This document shows, piece after piece, positions 8,028-15,140 of a stretch of 64,000 nucleotides of DNA. Source of the stretch: Actinoplanes lobatus (lineage in GTDB: Bacteria > Actinomycetota > Actinomycetes > Mycobacteriales > Micromonosporaceae); assembly GCF_014205215.1 (NCBI RefSeq), contig NZ_JACHNC010000001.1, positions 8,428,501-8,492,500 of the forward strand, given 5' to 3'. The translations under genes were made by a program, and so were the position numbers. A model generated the notes under the pieces. That model ran no database searches and had not been told where the DNA came from. It was given only the letters and a program-made list of their open reading frames with translations. How positions within the stretch are numbered: position 1 is the stretch's first letter; each line of letters opens with the position of its first letter.

Positions 8028-8291
8028 TCATGCATGGTGAGCCCGCGAGTAGGGGTTGGAGATCTTGCTGCCGCGGTACCGGTATCGAGTGACCGGTACC
8101 GCGGCGATGTTGAACAGTTCGACCCCGTCCACAGTCGATCTTTTCCACCGGCCGTTGGGGCCGATGAGGTGACGGCGGACGTCTTTCCACTTCCAGCGGT
8201 GTAGCCGTATCCACCATCGGATCACCCGGTGCCATACGAAGTTCTCCAGGGCGTCGAAGGCGCTTTTGCAGACGATCTCCGACCCGCTCAC
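8028..8291 (-). pseudogene. Group II intron maturase, C-terminal fragment
   Basis: The frame (FVWHRVIRWWIRLHRWKWKD, GRWKRSTVDGVELFNIAAVP, VTRYRYRGSKISNP) matches the maturase-specific C-terminal region of bacterial group II intron proteins, where RYRYRG near the end is typical. The reverse transcriptase domain and the 5' two thirds of the gene are absent. The remaining sequence abuts the stop of the membrane-protein gene at 8333. Downstream (7975-8027 on the minus strand) a purine-rich GAGAGCCCGG stretch recalls intron domain V but does not form a convincing one. This is a dead intron remnant. Confidence 0.8.
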
Positions 8292-8332
8292 CTGCCATGA
8301 CCAGCGCCGTCAGGCTGGAGAAGGCTTATTTG

Positions 8333-8998
8333 TCAACGGAGTGGTGAACGGCCGGGTTCCACGGGGATCACCGCTGAATGCAGCAGCGTGCTGCTGGCAG
8401 TGACGATCCAGACGATGGAGATCGGGTACAGGATGTAGCTCACCCACCCCCGCGGATCGAGCAGGCCGGTCGGGAGGAATGCGGATAGCACCAGGACCGC
8501 TGCCGCCGCGGCGGCAATAGCCGCGAACCATCCAAGCCATGCCGGCAACACGCGCGTACGCCGCACGGCGAACCCGATCGCGGCGAACATGAGCGCGATC
8601 GGCGCGTTCGCGAGTGTCAGCATGACGAAGCCGAGTGCGTCCAACAGCACCGCTGTCTGCGGGTAGAGGACCTCGCCGGGCAGCAACGTCAAAGCCAACT
8701 GTGGGGCCTGCCCCAGAATATTCGCGCCGTACCCGACCGTGCCGGCGCCGAACATGATCGTCGCGGGCAGTGTCGAATCGGCGAGGACTTCACGCAACGA
8801 ACTCACGAAGATCAGCAGGACGGCCGCACTGAACACGAATGAGAGGCTCTGCACGACGAGCAGGCCACGAAACTCCGCCACGAATCCCGGCAAAGACTCC
8901 GGGCCCGGCCACGACCGTTCACAGAGCGCACCGGCCACCCCGAGCACAACGGCGGCGAGCCCGCTGACTCCGGCTACCCGCCGCGGTGATTGCCGCAC
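8333..8998 (-). CDS. Integral membrane protein, DUF4386-like
   Basis: 221 residues with about six hydrophobic segments, including VSGLAAVVLGVAGALC, LSFVFSAAVLLIFVSSL, AVLLDALGFVMLTLANAPI, WLGWFAAIAAAAAAVLVLS and a last one near SYILYPISIVWIV. The start is GTG with AGGAG seven bases before. The pattern resembles DUF4386 proteins, whose function is unknown. Divergent from the DUF2202 gene at 9361, with two DosR-like boxes in the shared 362-bp intergenic region, so co-regulation is possible. Its stop is directly followed by the intron relic, which may have trimmed or replaced its original downstream region. Confidence 0.8.
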   Translation of the reverse strand: MRQSPRRVAGVSGLAAVVLGVAGALCERSWPGPESLPGFVAEFRGLLVVQSLSFVFSAAVLLIFVSSLREVLADSTLPATIMFGAGTVGYGANILGQAPQLALTLLPGEVLYPQTAVLLDALGFVMLTLANAPIALMFAAIGFAVRRTRVLPAWLGWFAAIAAAAAAVLVLSAFLPTGLLDPRGWVSYILYPISIVWIVTASSTLLHSAVIPVEPGRSPLR

Positions 8999-9132
8999 GA
9001 GAATCTCCTGACGATGATCAACGACCCTTGCGGACCAGAGCCGAGGTCGATGTCTCTCAAGGGATCCGCGGTGACCGGCACCAGCCCGCTTCTACCAGAG
9101 CTCAGTATCCACCGCATGCTTGGGTGCGATCA

Positions 9133-9146
9133 GGGACTGAAGTCCC
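9133..9146. promoter_or_regulatory. DosR box, the closest match in the window to the mycobacterial consensus
   Basis: GGGACT-GA-AGTCCC: six-base perfect arms and the mycobacterial GGGACTWWAGTCCC layout with only the central pair differing. A weaker second site, GGGAC-CGTT-GACTG, lies at 9172-9185, 39 bp centre to centre. The pair lies between divergent genes, 135 bp from the membrane protein start and 215 bp from the DUF2202 start. Confidence 0.7.
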
Positions 9147-9360
9147 GTTGCGGACGGGCTCGATCGACGGCGGGACCGTTGACTGCCACCGACGACTGAT
9201 CTGGCAGATCGCTGGCGAACGGATCCGAGCCGTGGCGTCCCGGTCTGGGCAACGATCCGAACCCGGCGCCGCCCGGCTTCTCCATCCGGCCTGCACATCG
9301 GCTCCACACCGTCGCCATGTCGGAGGGCCACTGTGAAGGTGGTTTCAGAAGGGAGGAGTC

Positions 9361-10008
9361 ATGCGGAGCATCATCCGCCGTACCGCCACCGTGGTGGCGG
9401 CCGGTGCGCTCGGCCTGGGCGGGTTGGCGGTCGCGGTGCCGGCCCTGGCGGGCAACGGCCCGTTCGGTGGCCCGGCCGCGTCGAGCACGATCTTCCCGGG
9501 CGGCGACGGCCCCGGGTACGGAATGGGCAACGGATACGGCGGCACCCACTGCATGGGTGCGGGCCTCATCGCTGAGCAGGGCGCGCTGACCGGGGCGCAG
9601 AAGGCCACACTGGCGTCGATCGCGCAGAGGGAGAAGCTCGCCCACGATCTGTACGCCGCGTTCGCGGACCGCCACGACGCGGCCGTCTTCGCCCACATCG
9701 CCAGGGCCGAGACGCACCACCTGACGGCGGTGCGCACGCTGCTGCAGCGCTATGGCGTCGCCGACCCGACCGCGCAGCGGCCAGCCGGCTCGTTCACCGA
9801 CTCGGCTGCCCAGGCCACTTACGACAGGTTGCTGAAGCAGGGTGACGGCAGCCTGTCCGCGGCGCTGGCCGCGGGCGCGCAGATCGAGCACGACGACATC
9901 GCTGCATTGTCGGCCGCACTCGACGGCCTCGACGCGGCCGACGTCGAGCAGGTCTACAGCTGGCTACTGGCCGCCTCACAACGGCACCTGACCGCATTCA
10001 CCTCGTGA
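9361..10008 (+). CDS. Secreted DUF2202 (ferritin-like) protein
   Basis: 215 residues with a signal peptide (RRTATVVAAGALGLGGLAV, cleavage near ALA-GN), a glycine-rich linker, then a DUF2202 helical bundle. Visible helix motifs are EKLAHDLYAAFADRHDAAVF, HIARAETHHLTAVRTLLQRY and IEHDDIAALSAALDGLDAAD. The conserved glutamates and histidines (EKLAHDLY, ETHH, EHDD) suggest a diiron site as in other ferritin-like folds. GGGAGGAG precedes the ATG. Function is unproven in the family; metal or redox handling at the cell surface is inferred. A strong hairpin terminator follows. It is the second exported ferritin-like protein within 3 kb. Confidence 0.85.
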   Translation: MRSIIRRTATVVAAGALGLGGLAVAVPALAGNGPFGGPAASSTIFPGGDGPGYGMGNGYGGTHCMGAGLIAEQGALTGAQKATLASIAQREKLAHDLYAAFADRHDAAVFAHIARAETHHLTAVRTLLQRYGVADPTAQRPAGSFTDSAAQATYDRLLKQGDGSLSAALAAGAQIEHDDIAALSAALDGLDAADVEQVYSWLLAASQRHLTAFTS

Positions 10009-10012
10009 TTCC

Positions 10013-10040
10013 GCTGGTGGAACGTCCTCGTTCCACCAGC
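10013..10040 (+). terminator. Hairpin terminator after the DUF2202 gene
   Basis: GCTGGTGGAAC and GTTCCACCAGC are perfect 11-bp arms around a six-base loop, starting four bases after the stop codon. No U-tract follows, as is common in actinobacteria. Confidence 0.8.
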
Positions 10041-10087
10041 ATCGCGACACGATGACGCCCGGTCCGGTGGACAACGTCCTGTTCGCC

Positions 10088-10101
10088 GGGCCTTACCGCC
10101 C
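10088..10101 (+). promoter_or_regulatory. DosR-like box upstream of single-domain USP
   Basis: GGGCC-TTAC-CGCCC-T, framed by the outer inverted repeat TGTTCG (10080) and CGAACA (10105). It ends 75 bp before the USP start. Confidence 0.65.
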
Positions 10102-10176
10102 TACCGAACAGCCCGGTGCCGGGGCAGCTTGGACGGTGTAGGAGAAGTTCGGGCGCCGAGCTGTGCGGGAGGAATC

Positions 10177-10653
10177 ATGAACGCCAACCACCTGATCGTC
10201 GTGGGCGTGGACGGCTCCGACGGCGGGCGCCGGGCGCTGGAATGGGCGGTTCGTGAAGCCGCCGGCAGCGGATGCGCCGTGCAGGCGGTGACGGCCTGGT
10301 CCTGGGTCGCCATCGAGTACGGCCCGTCACCGGACGAGGAACGCAACCGGGCCACCGCCCTGCTGGACCGCGAGATCGCGGCGGTGATGACCGCGGTCGG
10401 CGGACACCACACGATCGCCGCCGAGGTCCTCGAAGGACGCCCGGCCGACGTGCTGACCGCAGCCGCACAAGCCGCGGACCTGCTGGTTCTGGGCAGTCAC
10501 GGGCACGGCCGGGTGCGGCACACGATGCTCGGCTCGGTCAGCGAGTCGTGCGTCCGCAAGGCACCCTGCCCGGTGGTCGTGATCCCCGCTCCGGCTGGCC
10601 GGTCCGCCCCCGCGACGCCTCCCGTTCCGCGCCAGACGGCCGCGCCGGCATGA
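10177..10653 (+). CDS. Universal stress protein, single UspA domain
   Basis: 158 residues forming one UspA domain: LIVVGVDGSDGGRRALEWAV at the start and LVLGSHGHGRVRHTMLGSVS near the end. The loop GSHGHGRVRHTMLGS fits the G-2x-G-9x-GS ATP-binding motif, so this copy probably binds nucleotide. A short proline- and alanine-rich tail follows the domain. The start was placed at the ATG after GGGAGGAATC rather than at an earlier in-frame ATG without a ribosome site. It appears to be transcribed alone from the boxed promoter. About 220 bp beyond it (10654-10877) hold nothing I can recognise. Confidence 0.92.
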   Translation: MNANHLIVVGVDGSDGGRRALEWAVREAAGSGCAVQAVTAWSWVAIEYGPSPDEERNRATALLDREIAAVMTAVGGHHTIAAEVLEGRPADVLTAAAQAADLLVLGSHGHGRVRHTMLGSVSESCVRKAPCPVVVIPAPAGRSAPATPPVPRQTAAPA

Positions 10654-10877
10654 GGAGGACCGGCGGGTGCGACCGATGCGCAGCACCGGGCGTTCCGCCA
10701 CGGCGGTGAGCTGGGTGACCCTGCCGAAATTGGCCAGGGTCAGCACCGTGACGATCTGGTAGGCGCCGGAGAGCCGCGGCGACGCCGGGAGGCGGCGAGA
10801 TGGCGCTCGGCAGCCTGGTGGGCAGCGTGATCGCCCTGGTCGTGCACGCGTTCACGCTGCTGACCGGTGGCCCACGC

Positions 10878-11666
10878 TCAGCAGGTCTGCCGCCAGGAGC
10901 CCAGAGCGCGGGTCTTGCGGATCGAACTGAGTCCCAGAGTCCGGGTCTCGGCGCAGAACGTGTCCGGTGACCGGTCGTACTCGGCGTGGAAGACGGCTTT
11001 GCCAGCGGTGATGAACGGGCGCAGGGCCTGGCATTCGGCATGTGCCACGCATTCCTCGTCGACCGCGAAGTCGAAGGCGCCCACCAGTTCAGAGATCTGT
11101 TCGAGGTCGTTCTTGAGGCCGACGGACAGGCCCCGCTCGTGGGCGAGGTCGGCCACCCAGTGGTTGAAGGCGACCTGGTCGGCGGCGGTGAGCGGGAACC
11201 CGGTGTCGTGTGTGAAGGCGTCCATCACGTCGGGTTCCACACCGTCGAAGCCCTTGTCCCGGCACATGTCCATGCGGTCGGCCAGGATGGGGCCGACGCT
11301 GTCCCGGTCGCGGATGTCGACCCAGCGTTCGCCGGGCCACCCTGTCGGGTTGCCGAGCACCCTCTCCGGCCAGCGGACGGCGTCGGAGCGGAACTGCTCG
11401 GCGGAGCCGGCCGAGATGTAGCAGATGACCTTACGGCCACGCTGGTGCAGGGCTTCCACCTCGGTGGCGGTGGTGTTGAAGCCGTCCACGTCGTACACCT
11501 GGGCATCGACCGTGAGGTCGAGCTTCCCGGTGAGCTGCCACTGCCAGGTGACGCCCGGCGGTGGAATCCAGCGCGTAGGCGGCGGGGCGGGCGGGATCGG
11601 GGACGCGGCCTGGCAACCGGCCAGCAGTGCCGTGGCCAGCAGCGTGACGACCCGCCGGGTCAGCAT
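10878..11666 (-). CDS. GH114-family lipoprotein (endo-alpha-1,4-polygalactosaminidase type)
   Basis: 262 residues. The N-terminus has a lipobox signal (VVTLLATALLAGC), so the protein is probably anchored to the outer face of the membrane. The rest is a TIM-barrel-like GH114 domain: VDAQVYDVDGFNTTATEVEA, ICYISAGSAEQFR, WVDIRD, FDGVEPDVMDAF and NDLEQISEL. GH114 enzymes cleave alpha-1,4-linked galactosamine in microbial exopolysaccharides. It overlaps the spherulin-4 gene by a few bases and both follow a truncated epimerase. That combination mirrors the fungal galactosaminogalactan set. Exact substrate is inferred. Confidence 0.85.
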   Translation of the reverse strand: MLTRRVVTLLATALLAGCQAASPIPPAPPPTRWIPPPGVTWQWQLTGKLDLTVDAQVYDVDGFNTTATEVEALHQRGRKVICYISAGSAEQFRSDAVRWPERVLGNPTGWPGERWVDIRDRDSVGPILADRMDMCRDKGFDGVEPDVMDAFTHDTGFPLTAADQVAFNHWVADLAHERGLSVGLKNDLEQISELVGAFDFAVDEECVAHAECQALRPFITAGKAVFHAEYDRSPDTFCAETRTLGLSSIRKTRALGSWRQTC

Positions 11667-12307
11667 GGCCGCGGAAAGTACGGCGGAAGCCCATCCCAGG
11701 GATTCGCGCCGCCCCGATCGGTGAGGTAGACGCTGCCCGCATGTGCGGTCGCCGCGTGGGCGAGCACCGTGGTGAAAAGGCGCGCCGGTGTCTCGTACAC
11801 GAGATGGCAGAAGGTGGCGGCGGCGTGCCGCCGGGCCCAGGCGGGCGGCGCGAGGGTGAGGTAACGCCTGGCCGGGCCCTCGAAGACGCCGAGCATGTCG
11901 GCCAGGTCGGCGAACCGCGGGTCGGGGTAGACACCGTGGTGGAACATGACCGTGCCGCAGCCCTGCCGGCGTGCCTCCGCGGCCAGCCGCCGGTAGACAG
12001 CCAGCCACTCGCATCCGGCCGGGACCTGGTCGAAGAAGACGCCACCGACCCTGTACCAGGCCAGGTGCCGGGCGACGTCGCGGGCGACAGCGTGCGCGCC
12101 GCGCTGCCCGTAGGCGGTGTCCACGTAGCCGAGCACCGGCACCCGCAGCCGCTCGGCGGCCAAACGTAACGCCGGGTCGGGGCGGGCGCCGGGCCCGTCG
12201 GCGACGTTGAGGACGACGGCCCGGACGGCCGGCCCGGCGTCGGCGAGCCGCCGCCACTCGCCGGGATGCGGCGCCGGATGGAAGTAGGCCGGGACGATCG
12301 GTCCCAT
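11660..12307 (-). CDS. Spherulin-4-like glycoside hydrolase (GH135 type)
   Basis: 215 residues without a signal peptide. The fold signatures are IVPAYFHPAPHPGEWRRLA, VVLNVADGPGARPDP, VPVLGYVDTAYGQR and YRVGGVFFDQVP, which match the spherulation-specific family 4 domain (N-acetylgalactosamine hydrolases such as Sph3). The catalytic acidic residue region is probably VGGVFFDQV. The ATG overlaps the preceding epimerase stop (GTGATG), so the genes were cotranscribed. Without an export signal it should act in the cytoplasm, which is odd for this family unless a neighbour handles export. Confidence 0.82.
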   Translation of the reverse strand: MGPIVPAYFHPAPHPGEWRRLADAGPAVRAVVLNVADGPGARPDPALRLAAERLRVPVLGYVDTAYGQRGAHAVARDVARHLAWYRVGGVFFDQVPAGCEWLAVYRRLAAEARRQGCGTVMFHHGVYPDPRFADLADMLGVFEGPARRYLTLAPPAWARRHAAATFCHLVYETPARLFTTVLAHAATAHAGSVYLTDRGGANPWDGLPPYFPRPC

Positions 12308-12873
12308 CACCCGGCTCCCACCGTGGCCAGCCCCATGTCGCGCAGCGAGTCGGTCAGCGAGCGGCGCGGTCGCCAGGCCAGGTCCCGCCGGGCCGCGGTC
12401 ACGTCGGCCCGCTGCCGCAGAGCCGCCGCGGACCGGCGTGGCGGCGGGTCGGCGGTCTCCTCGGGCACGGCCGTACCGGCCAGTGCCGCCGCGAGGATCG
12501 CCAGGTCGCGTAGTTCGGTGGCGTGTCCGCTGCCGATGTTGAGCACCGGCGGCAGTGGTGCCGGGGCGGTGGCCGCGGCCAGCACGGCGTCGGCGATGTC
12601 GCGTACGTCGACGAAGTCCCGTGCCCCGTCCAGGGATCCCAGCCGGGCCCGGCCGCCGTGGTCGGCGGCGCGGCGGATCTCGGCGGCGAGCCGGCCGGGC
12701 AGCAGGGTCGGCGGTGTGCCGGGCCCGATCGGGTTGAAGATCCGCAGCACGACGGCCGGGTGTCCCAGGCCGCGGACGAGGCGGATCAGGCAGGTGGCGG
12801 CGAGTTTGGCGTACCCGTACGCGGACACGGGCCGTTCCGGGCAGTCCTCGGCGACCGCCCGGAGGTCCCCGCT
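12307..12873 (-). pseudogene. NAD-dependent sugar epimerase, 5'-truncated
   Basis: The conserved half reads AEDCPERPVSAYGYAKLAA (catalytic YxxxK), VVLRIFNPIGPGTPP, SLDGARDFVDVRDIADAVLA and LNIGSGHATELRDLA, the C-terminal half of a UDP-sugar 4-epimerase-type SDR. The N-terminal Rossmann half with GxxGxxG is missing: upstream in the same frame is a TGA at 12874-12876, and then non-coding DNA with a hairpin and a DosR-like box of the opposite gene. About 120-130 residues are lost. A GTG at 12828 could start a fragment but it would lack NAD binding. I regard it as a broken gene. Confidence 0.8.
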
Positions 12874-12912
12874 TCAGCTGACCGGTTCAGGTCAACGGAC
12901 CTCGACGTCAAG

Positions 12913-12929
12913 CCGCCCCAGCGGGGCGG
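12913..12929. terminator. Short GC-rich hairpin next to the USP promoter
   Basis: CCGCCCC and GGGGCGG are perfect arms around AGC, immediately before the DosR-like box. It may insulate the USP promoter from leftward transcription or be chance in GC-rich DNA. Confidence 0.35.
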
Positions 12930-12941
12930 GGACTCCGGAGG

Positions 12942-12955
12942 GGGACGTTCGGCCC
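12942..12955 (+). promoter_or_regulatory. DosR-like box upstream of tandem USP
   Basis: GGGAC-GTTC-GGCCC, extended by TGCCC. It ends 48 bp before the start codon and is one of the best matches to the window consensus. Confidence 0.75.
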
Positions 12956-13003
12956 TGCCCGCCCCGGGACCGGCGGCCCACGCTCGAGCAGGAAGGAGGA
13001 GTC

Positions 13004-13825
13004 ATGAGTGTTCAGGAAACCGTGCTGGTGGGAACCGACGGCTCCGAACCGGCACTGACCGCGGTCCGCTGGGCGGCCCTGGAGGCGCAACGGCGCGGCA
13101 CCACGCTCACCGTTCTGCACGCGTACGACGAGGACTGGTCGGCCATGCCCGGTCTGCCCTGGCCGCACCCGCCCGGTGATCCCCGCGACCACGCCGAGGC
13201 CGTGGTGGCGACAGCCCGGGAGGCGGCCACCGGGGCCGCCCCGGCGATCACCGTGCACACCGTCGTCGTGCCCGGCGATCCGGCCGCCACCCTGGTGGGG
13301 CATGCCACCACCGCGGGGCTGACCGTGGTGGGTCATCGCGGACGCGGCGGGTTCACCAGCCTGATGCTCGGCTCGGTGGGCCAGCGGGTAGCCACCAGGG
13401 CCCGCTGCTCCGCGGTGGTGGTCCGCGGCCGTACCGTGGCATTCACCGATCCGGTGGCGGTCGGCGCGGACGGCTCACCGGCGGCCCGGGTCGCGATGGC
13501 CGCCGCGTTCGGCGTCGCTCACGTCCGGGGTGCCGCGCTGCTGGCCGTGCACGCCTACCGCGAGCCGCTGCCGTCCGGCCTCACCGGCCGGGAGATCGCC
13601 GCGGCTGACATGCTCGACCGGCTGCTCGACCCGCTGCGGAAGGAGTTCCCCGACGTTCCGGTCGGCACCCTGGTCCACGCGGGCCCGGCGGCCCGGCTGC
13701 TGGTCGGTGTCTCGCACCAGGCCCAGCTGATCGTGGCCGGCGCGCACGAGGCCGGCGGCCTGCCCGGACCGATCACCTGGCAGCTGCTGCATCACGCCGA
13801 CTGTCCGGTTCTCGTCGCCAGGTAG
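13004..13825 (+). CDS. Universal stress protein, tandem UspA domains
   Basis: 273 residues, two UspA domains. Domain 1 starts TVLVGTDGSEPALTAVRWAA and keeps an intact ATP loop (GHRGRGGFTSLMLGS). Domain 2 starts VAVGADGSPAARVAMAAAF, but its loop region (GAHEAGGLPGPITWQ) has lost the glycine pattern, so one of the two sites is probably non-binding. AGGAAGGAGGAG precedes the ATG. Single-gene unit behind a strong DosR-like box. Confidence 0.93.
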   Translation: MSVQETVLVGTDGSEPALTAVRWAALEAQRRGTTLTVLHAYDEDWSAMPGLPWPHPPGDPRDHAEAVVATAREAATGAAPAITVHTVVVPGDPAATLVGHATTAGLTVVGHRGRGGFTSLMLGSVGQRVATRARCSAVVVRGRTVAFTDPVAVGADGSPAARVAMAAAFGVAHVRGAALLAVHAYREPLPSGLTGREIAAADMLDRLLDPLRKEFPDVPVGTLVHAGPAARLLVGVSHQAQLIVAGAHEAGGLPGPITWQLLHHADCPVLVAR

Positions 13826-13914
13826 GCGATCTCGCCGGCGATCGCTGGTTGCAGCAGGCGCGGCAGGTCGCGCCCCATGCCCGGGTAGGTCACCAGCCGG
13901 GCGCCGGGCACCCG
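13792..13914 (-). pseudogene. Alpha/beta-hydrolase C-terminal relic
   Basis: The minus-strand frame reads PGARLVTYPGMGRDLP and LLQPAIAGEIAYLA, a typical alpha/beta-hydrolase end in which GMGRDLP carries the position of the catalytic histidine (usually GMGHDLP), here arginine. Nothing upstream of it encodes the rest of the enzyme; a hairpin and the alcohol dehydrogenase gene lie there instead. It overlaps the 3' end of the USP gene. Confidence 0.6.
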
Positions 13915-13939
13915 CGGGCGGCTCCCAAGGAGCCGCCCG
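13915..13939 (-). terminator. Hairpin terminator downstream of the alcohol dehydrogenase
   Basis: CGGGCGGCTCC and GGAGCCGCCCG are perfect 11-bp arms around a CAA loop, 34 bp beyond the stop of the minus-strand dehydrogenase gene. Confidence 0.75.
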
Positions 13940-13973
13940 GCATGGCCGTCCACACGGGCCGCAAGGCCCGCGC

Positions 13974-15011
13974 TCACCGGGTGAGCACCACCTTGAGCGC
14001 GCCGGTGCGGCCCGGGTCGGCGAACACGTCGTACGCCCGTTCCATCTCGTCGAGGCCGAACCGGTGGGTGACCAGCGAGCCCACGTCGATCTGCCCGGCC
14101 ACCAGCATGTCGAGAAGCTTCGGCGTCGAGTACGTGTCGACCAGCCCGGTGGTGATCGTGACATTGCGGATCCACAGGTCTTCCAGGTGCAGCGTGGCCG
14201 GTTTGCCGTGCACGCCGATGTTGGCCACCGTCCCGCCCGGGCGCACCAGGTCGGTGCACAACTCGAAGGTCTGCGGCGTGCCGACCGCCTCCATCACCAC
14301 GTCCGCCCCGAGCCCGCCGGTGAGCGCCCGGATGGCGCCCAGCGGCACCCGTTCCGGGGTCAGGGTGACATCAGCGCCGAGGTTCTTGGCGGCCTGCAGC
14401 CGGCTCTCCGCCTTGTCGATCACCACGATGTGCGCGGGTGAGAACAGACGCGCGGTGAGCACGGCGGCCAGCCCGATCGGCCCGGCGCCGACGATCACCA
14501 CGGTGTCGCCCGGGCGGACCCGGCCGTTGAGCACCCCGACCTCGTACGAGGTGGGCAGGATGTCGGCCAGCAGCACCGCGTCCTCGTTGCTCACCCGCTG
14601 CGGCAGCCGGTACGTGGACAGGTCGGCGAACGGGATGCGGGCGTACTCGGCCTGCACCCCGTCGATGGTGTGGCCGAGGAGCCAGCCACCACCGGACCGG
14701 CACTGCCCGTAGGCCCGGTCCCGGCAGAACCGGCAGGTGCCGCACGCCGAGATGCACGACGCCAGAACCCGGTCGCCGACGGTCAGGCCGGTCACCGCGG
14801 GCCCCAGCGCCACCACCGTCCCGACCGCCTCGTGGCCGAGCACCCGCCCGGGCGCCACCTCCGGCACGTCGCCGCCGAGGATGTGCAGGTCGGTGCCGCA
14901 GATCGTGACCGTGTCGACCCGGATCACCGCGTCCCGCGCGTCACGCACCTGGGCGTCCGGGACATCCGTCCAGGACCGTCGTCCGCCTCCGCCGTACACG
15001 AGCCCTTTCAT
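13974..15011 (-). CDS. Zinc-dependent alcohol dehydrogenase (MDR family)
   Basis: 345 residues. GroES-like N-terminal domain with catalytic-zinc ligands in TICGTDLHILGG and GHEAVG, and structural-zinc cysteines in CISACGTCRFCRDRAYGQC. The NAD(P)-binding Rossmann domain has VVIVGAGPIGLAAVLTARLF. Oxidises or reduces a small alcohol/aldehyde with NAD(P); in a low-oxygen context it could reoxidise NAD(P)H, which is inference. A DosR-like half-degenerate box lies 70 bp upstream. It is transcribed away from the ABC transporter. Confidence 0.92.
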   Translation of the reverse strand: MKGLVYGGGGRRSWTDVPDAQVRDARDAVIRVDTVTICGTDLHILGGDVPEVAPGRVLGHEAVGTVVALGPAVTGLTVGDRVLASCISACGTCRFCRDRAYGQCRSGGGWLLGHTIDGVQAEYARIPFADLSTYRLPQRVSNEDAVLLADILPTSYEVGVLNGRVRPGDTVVIVGAGPIGLAAVLTARLFSPAHIVVIDKAESRLQAAKNLGADVTLTPERVPLGAIRALTGGLGADVVMEAVGTPQTFELCTDLVRPGGTVANIGVHGKPATLHLEDLWIRNVTITTGLVDTYSTPKLLDMLVAGQIDVGSLVTHRFGLDEMERAYDVFADPGRTGALKVVLTR

Positions 15012-15080
15012 TGTTGCCTCCCTCGTCCATGAAGGAATCGCTTTCGCTCAGGGTGCGCGCCGCCGGGGAGTGGCCGTAAG

Positions 15081-15094
15081 GGCCGAACGACAGG
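15081..15094 (-). promoter_or_regulatory. DosR-like box, one half degenerate, upstream of the alcohol dehydrogenase
   Basis: On the minus strand: CTGTC-GTTC-GGCCC-T. The GGCCCT half and GTTC spacer equal those of the box at 12942, but the left half is weak. Confidence 0.45.
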
Positions 15095-15140
15095 ACCTCG
15101 GGCACTGCCCGTGCCGGGCCCATCGGCCGATGCTGGGGGC

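Noticed and set aside
10654..10877. Possible membrane-protein fragments (LVGSVIALVVHAFTLLTGG)
   Set aside because: Short hydrophobic frame without ribosome site, broken by stops; could be a relic of the polysaccharide locus but nothing recognisable remains.
12890..12903. AGGTC-AACG-GACCT, an inverted repeat with a four-base spacer
   Set aside because: Same geometry as the boxes but the half-sites do not match GGGMC; a better box lies 40 bp downstream. Probably chance.
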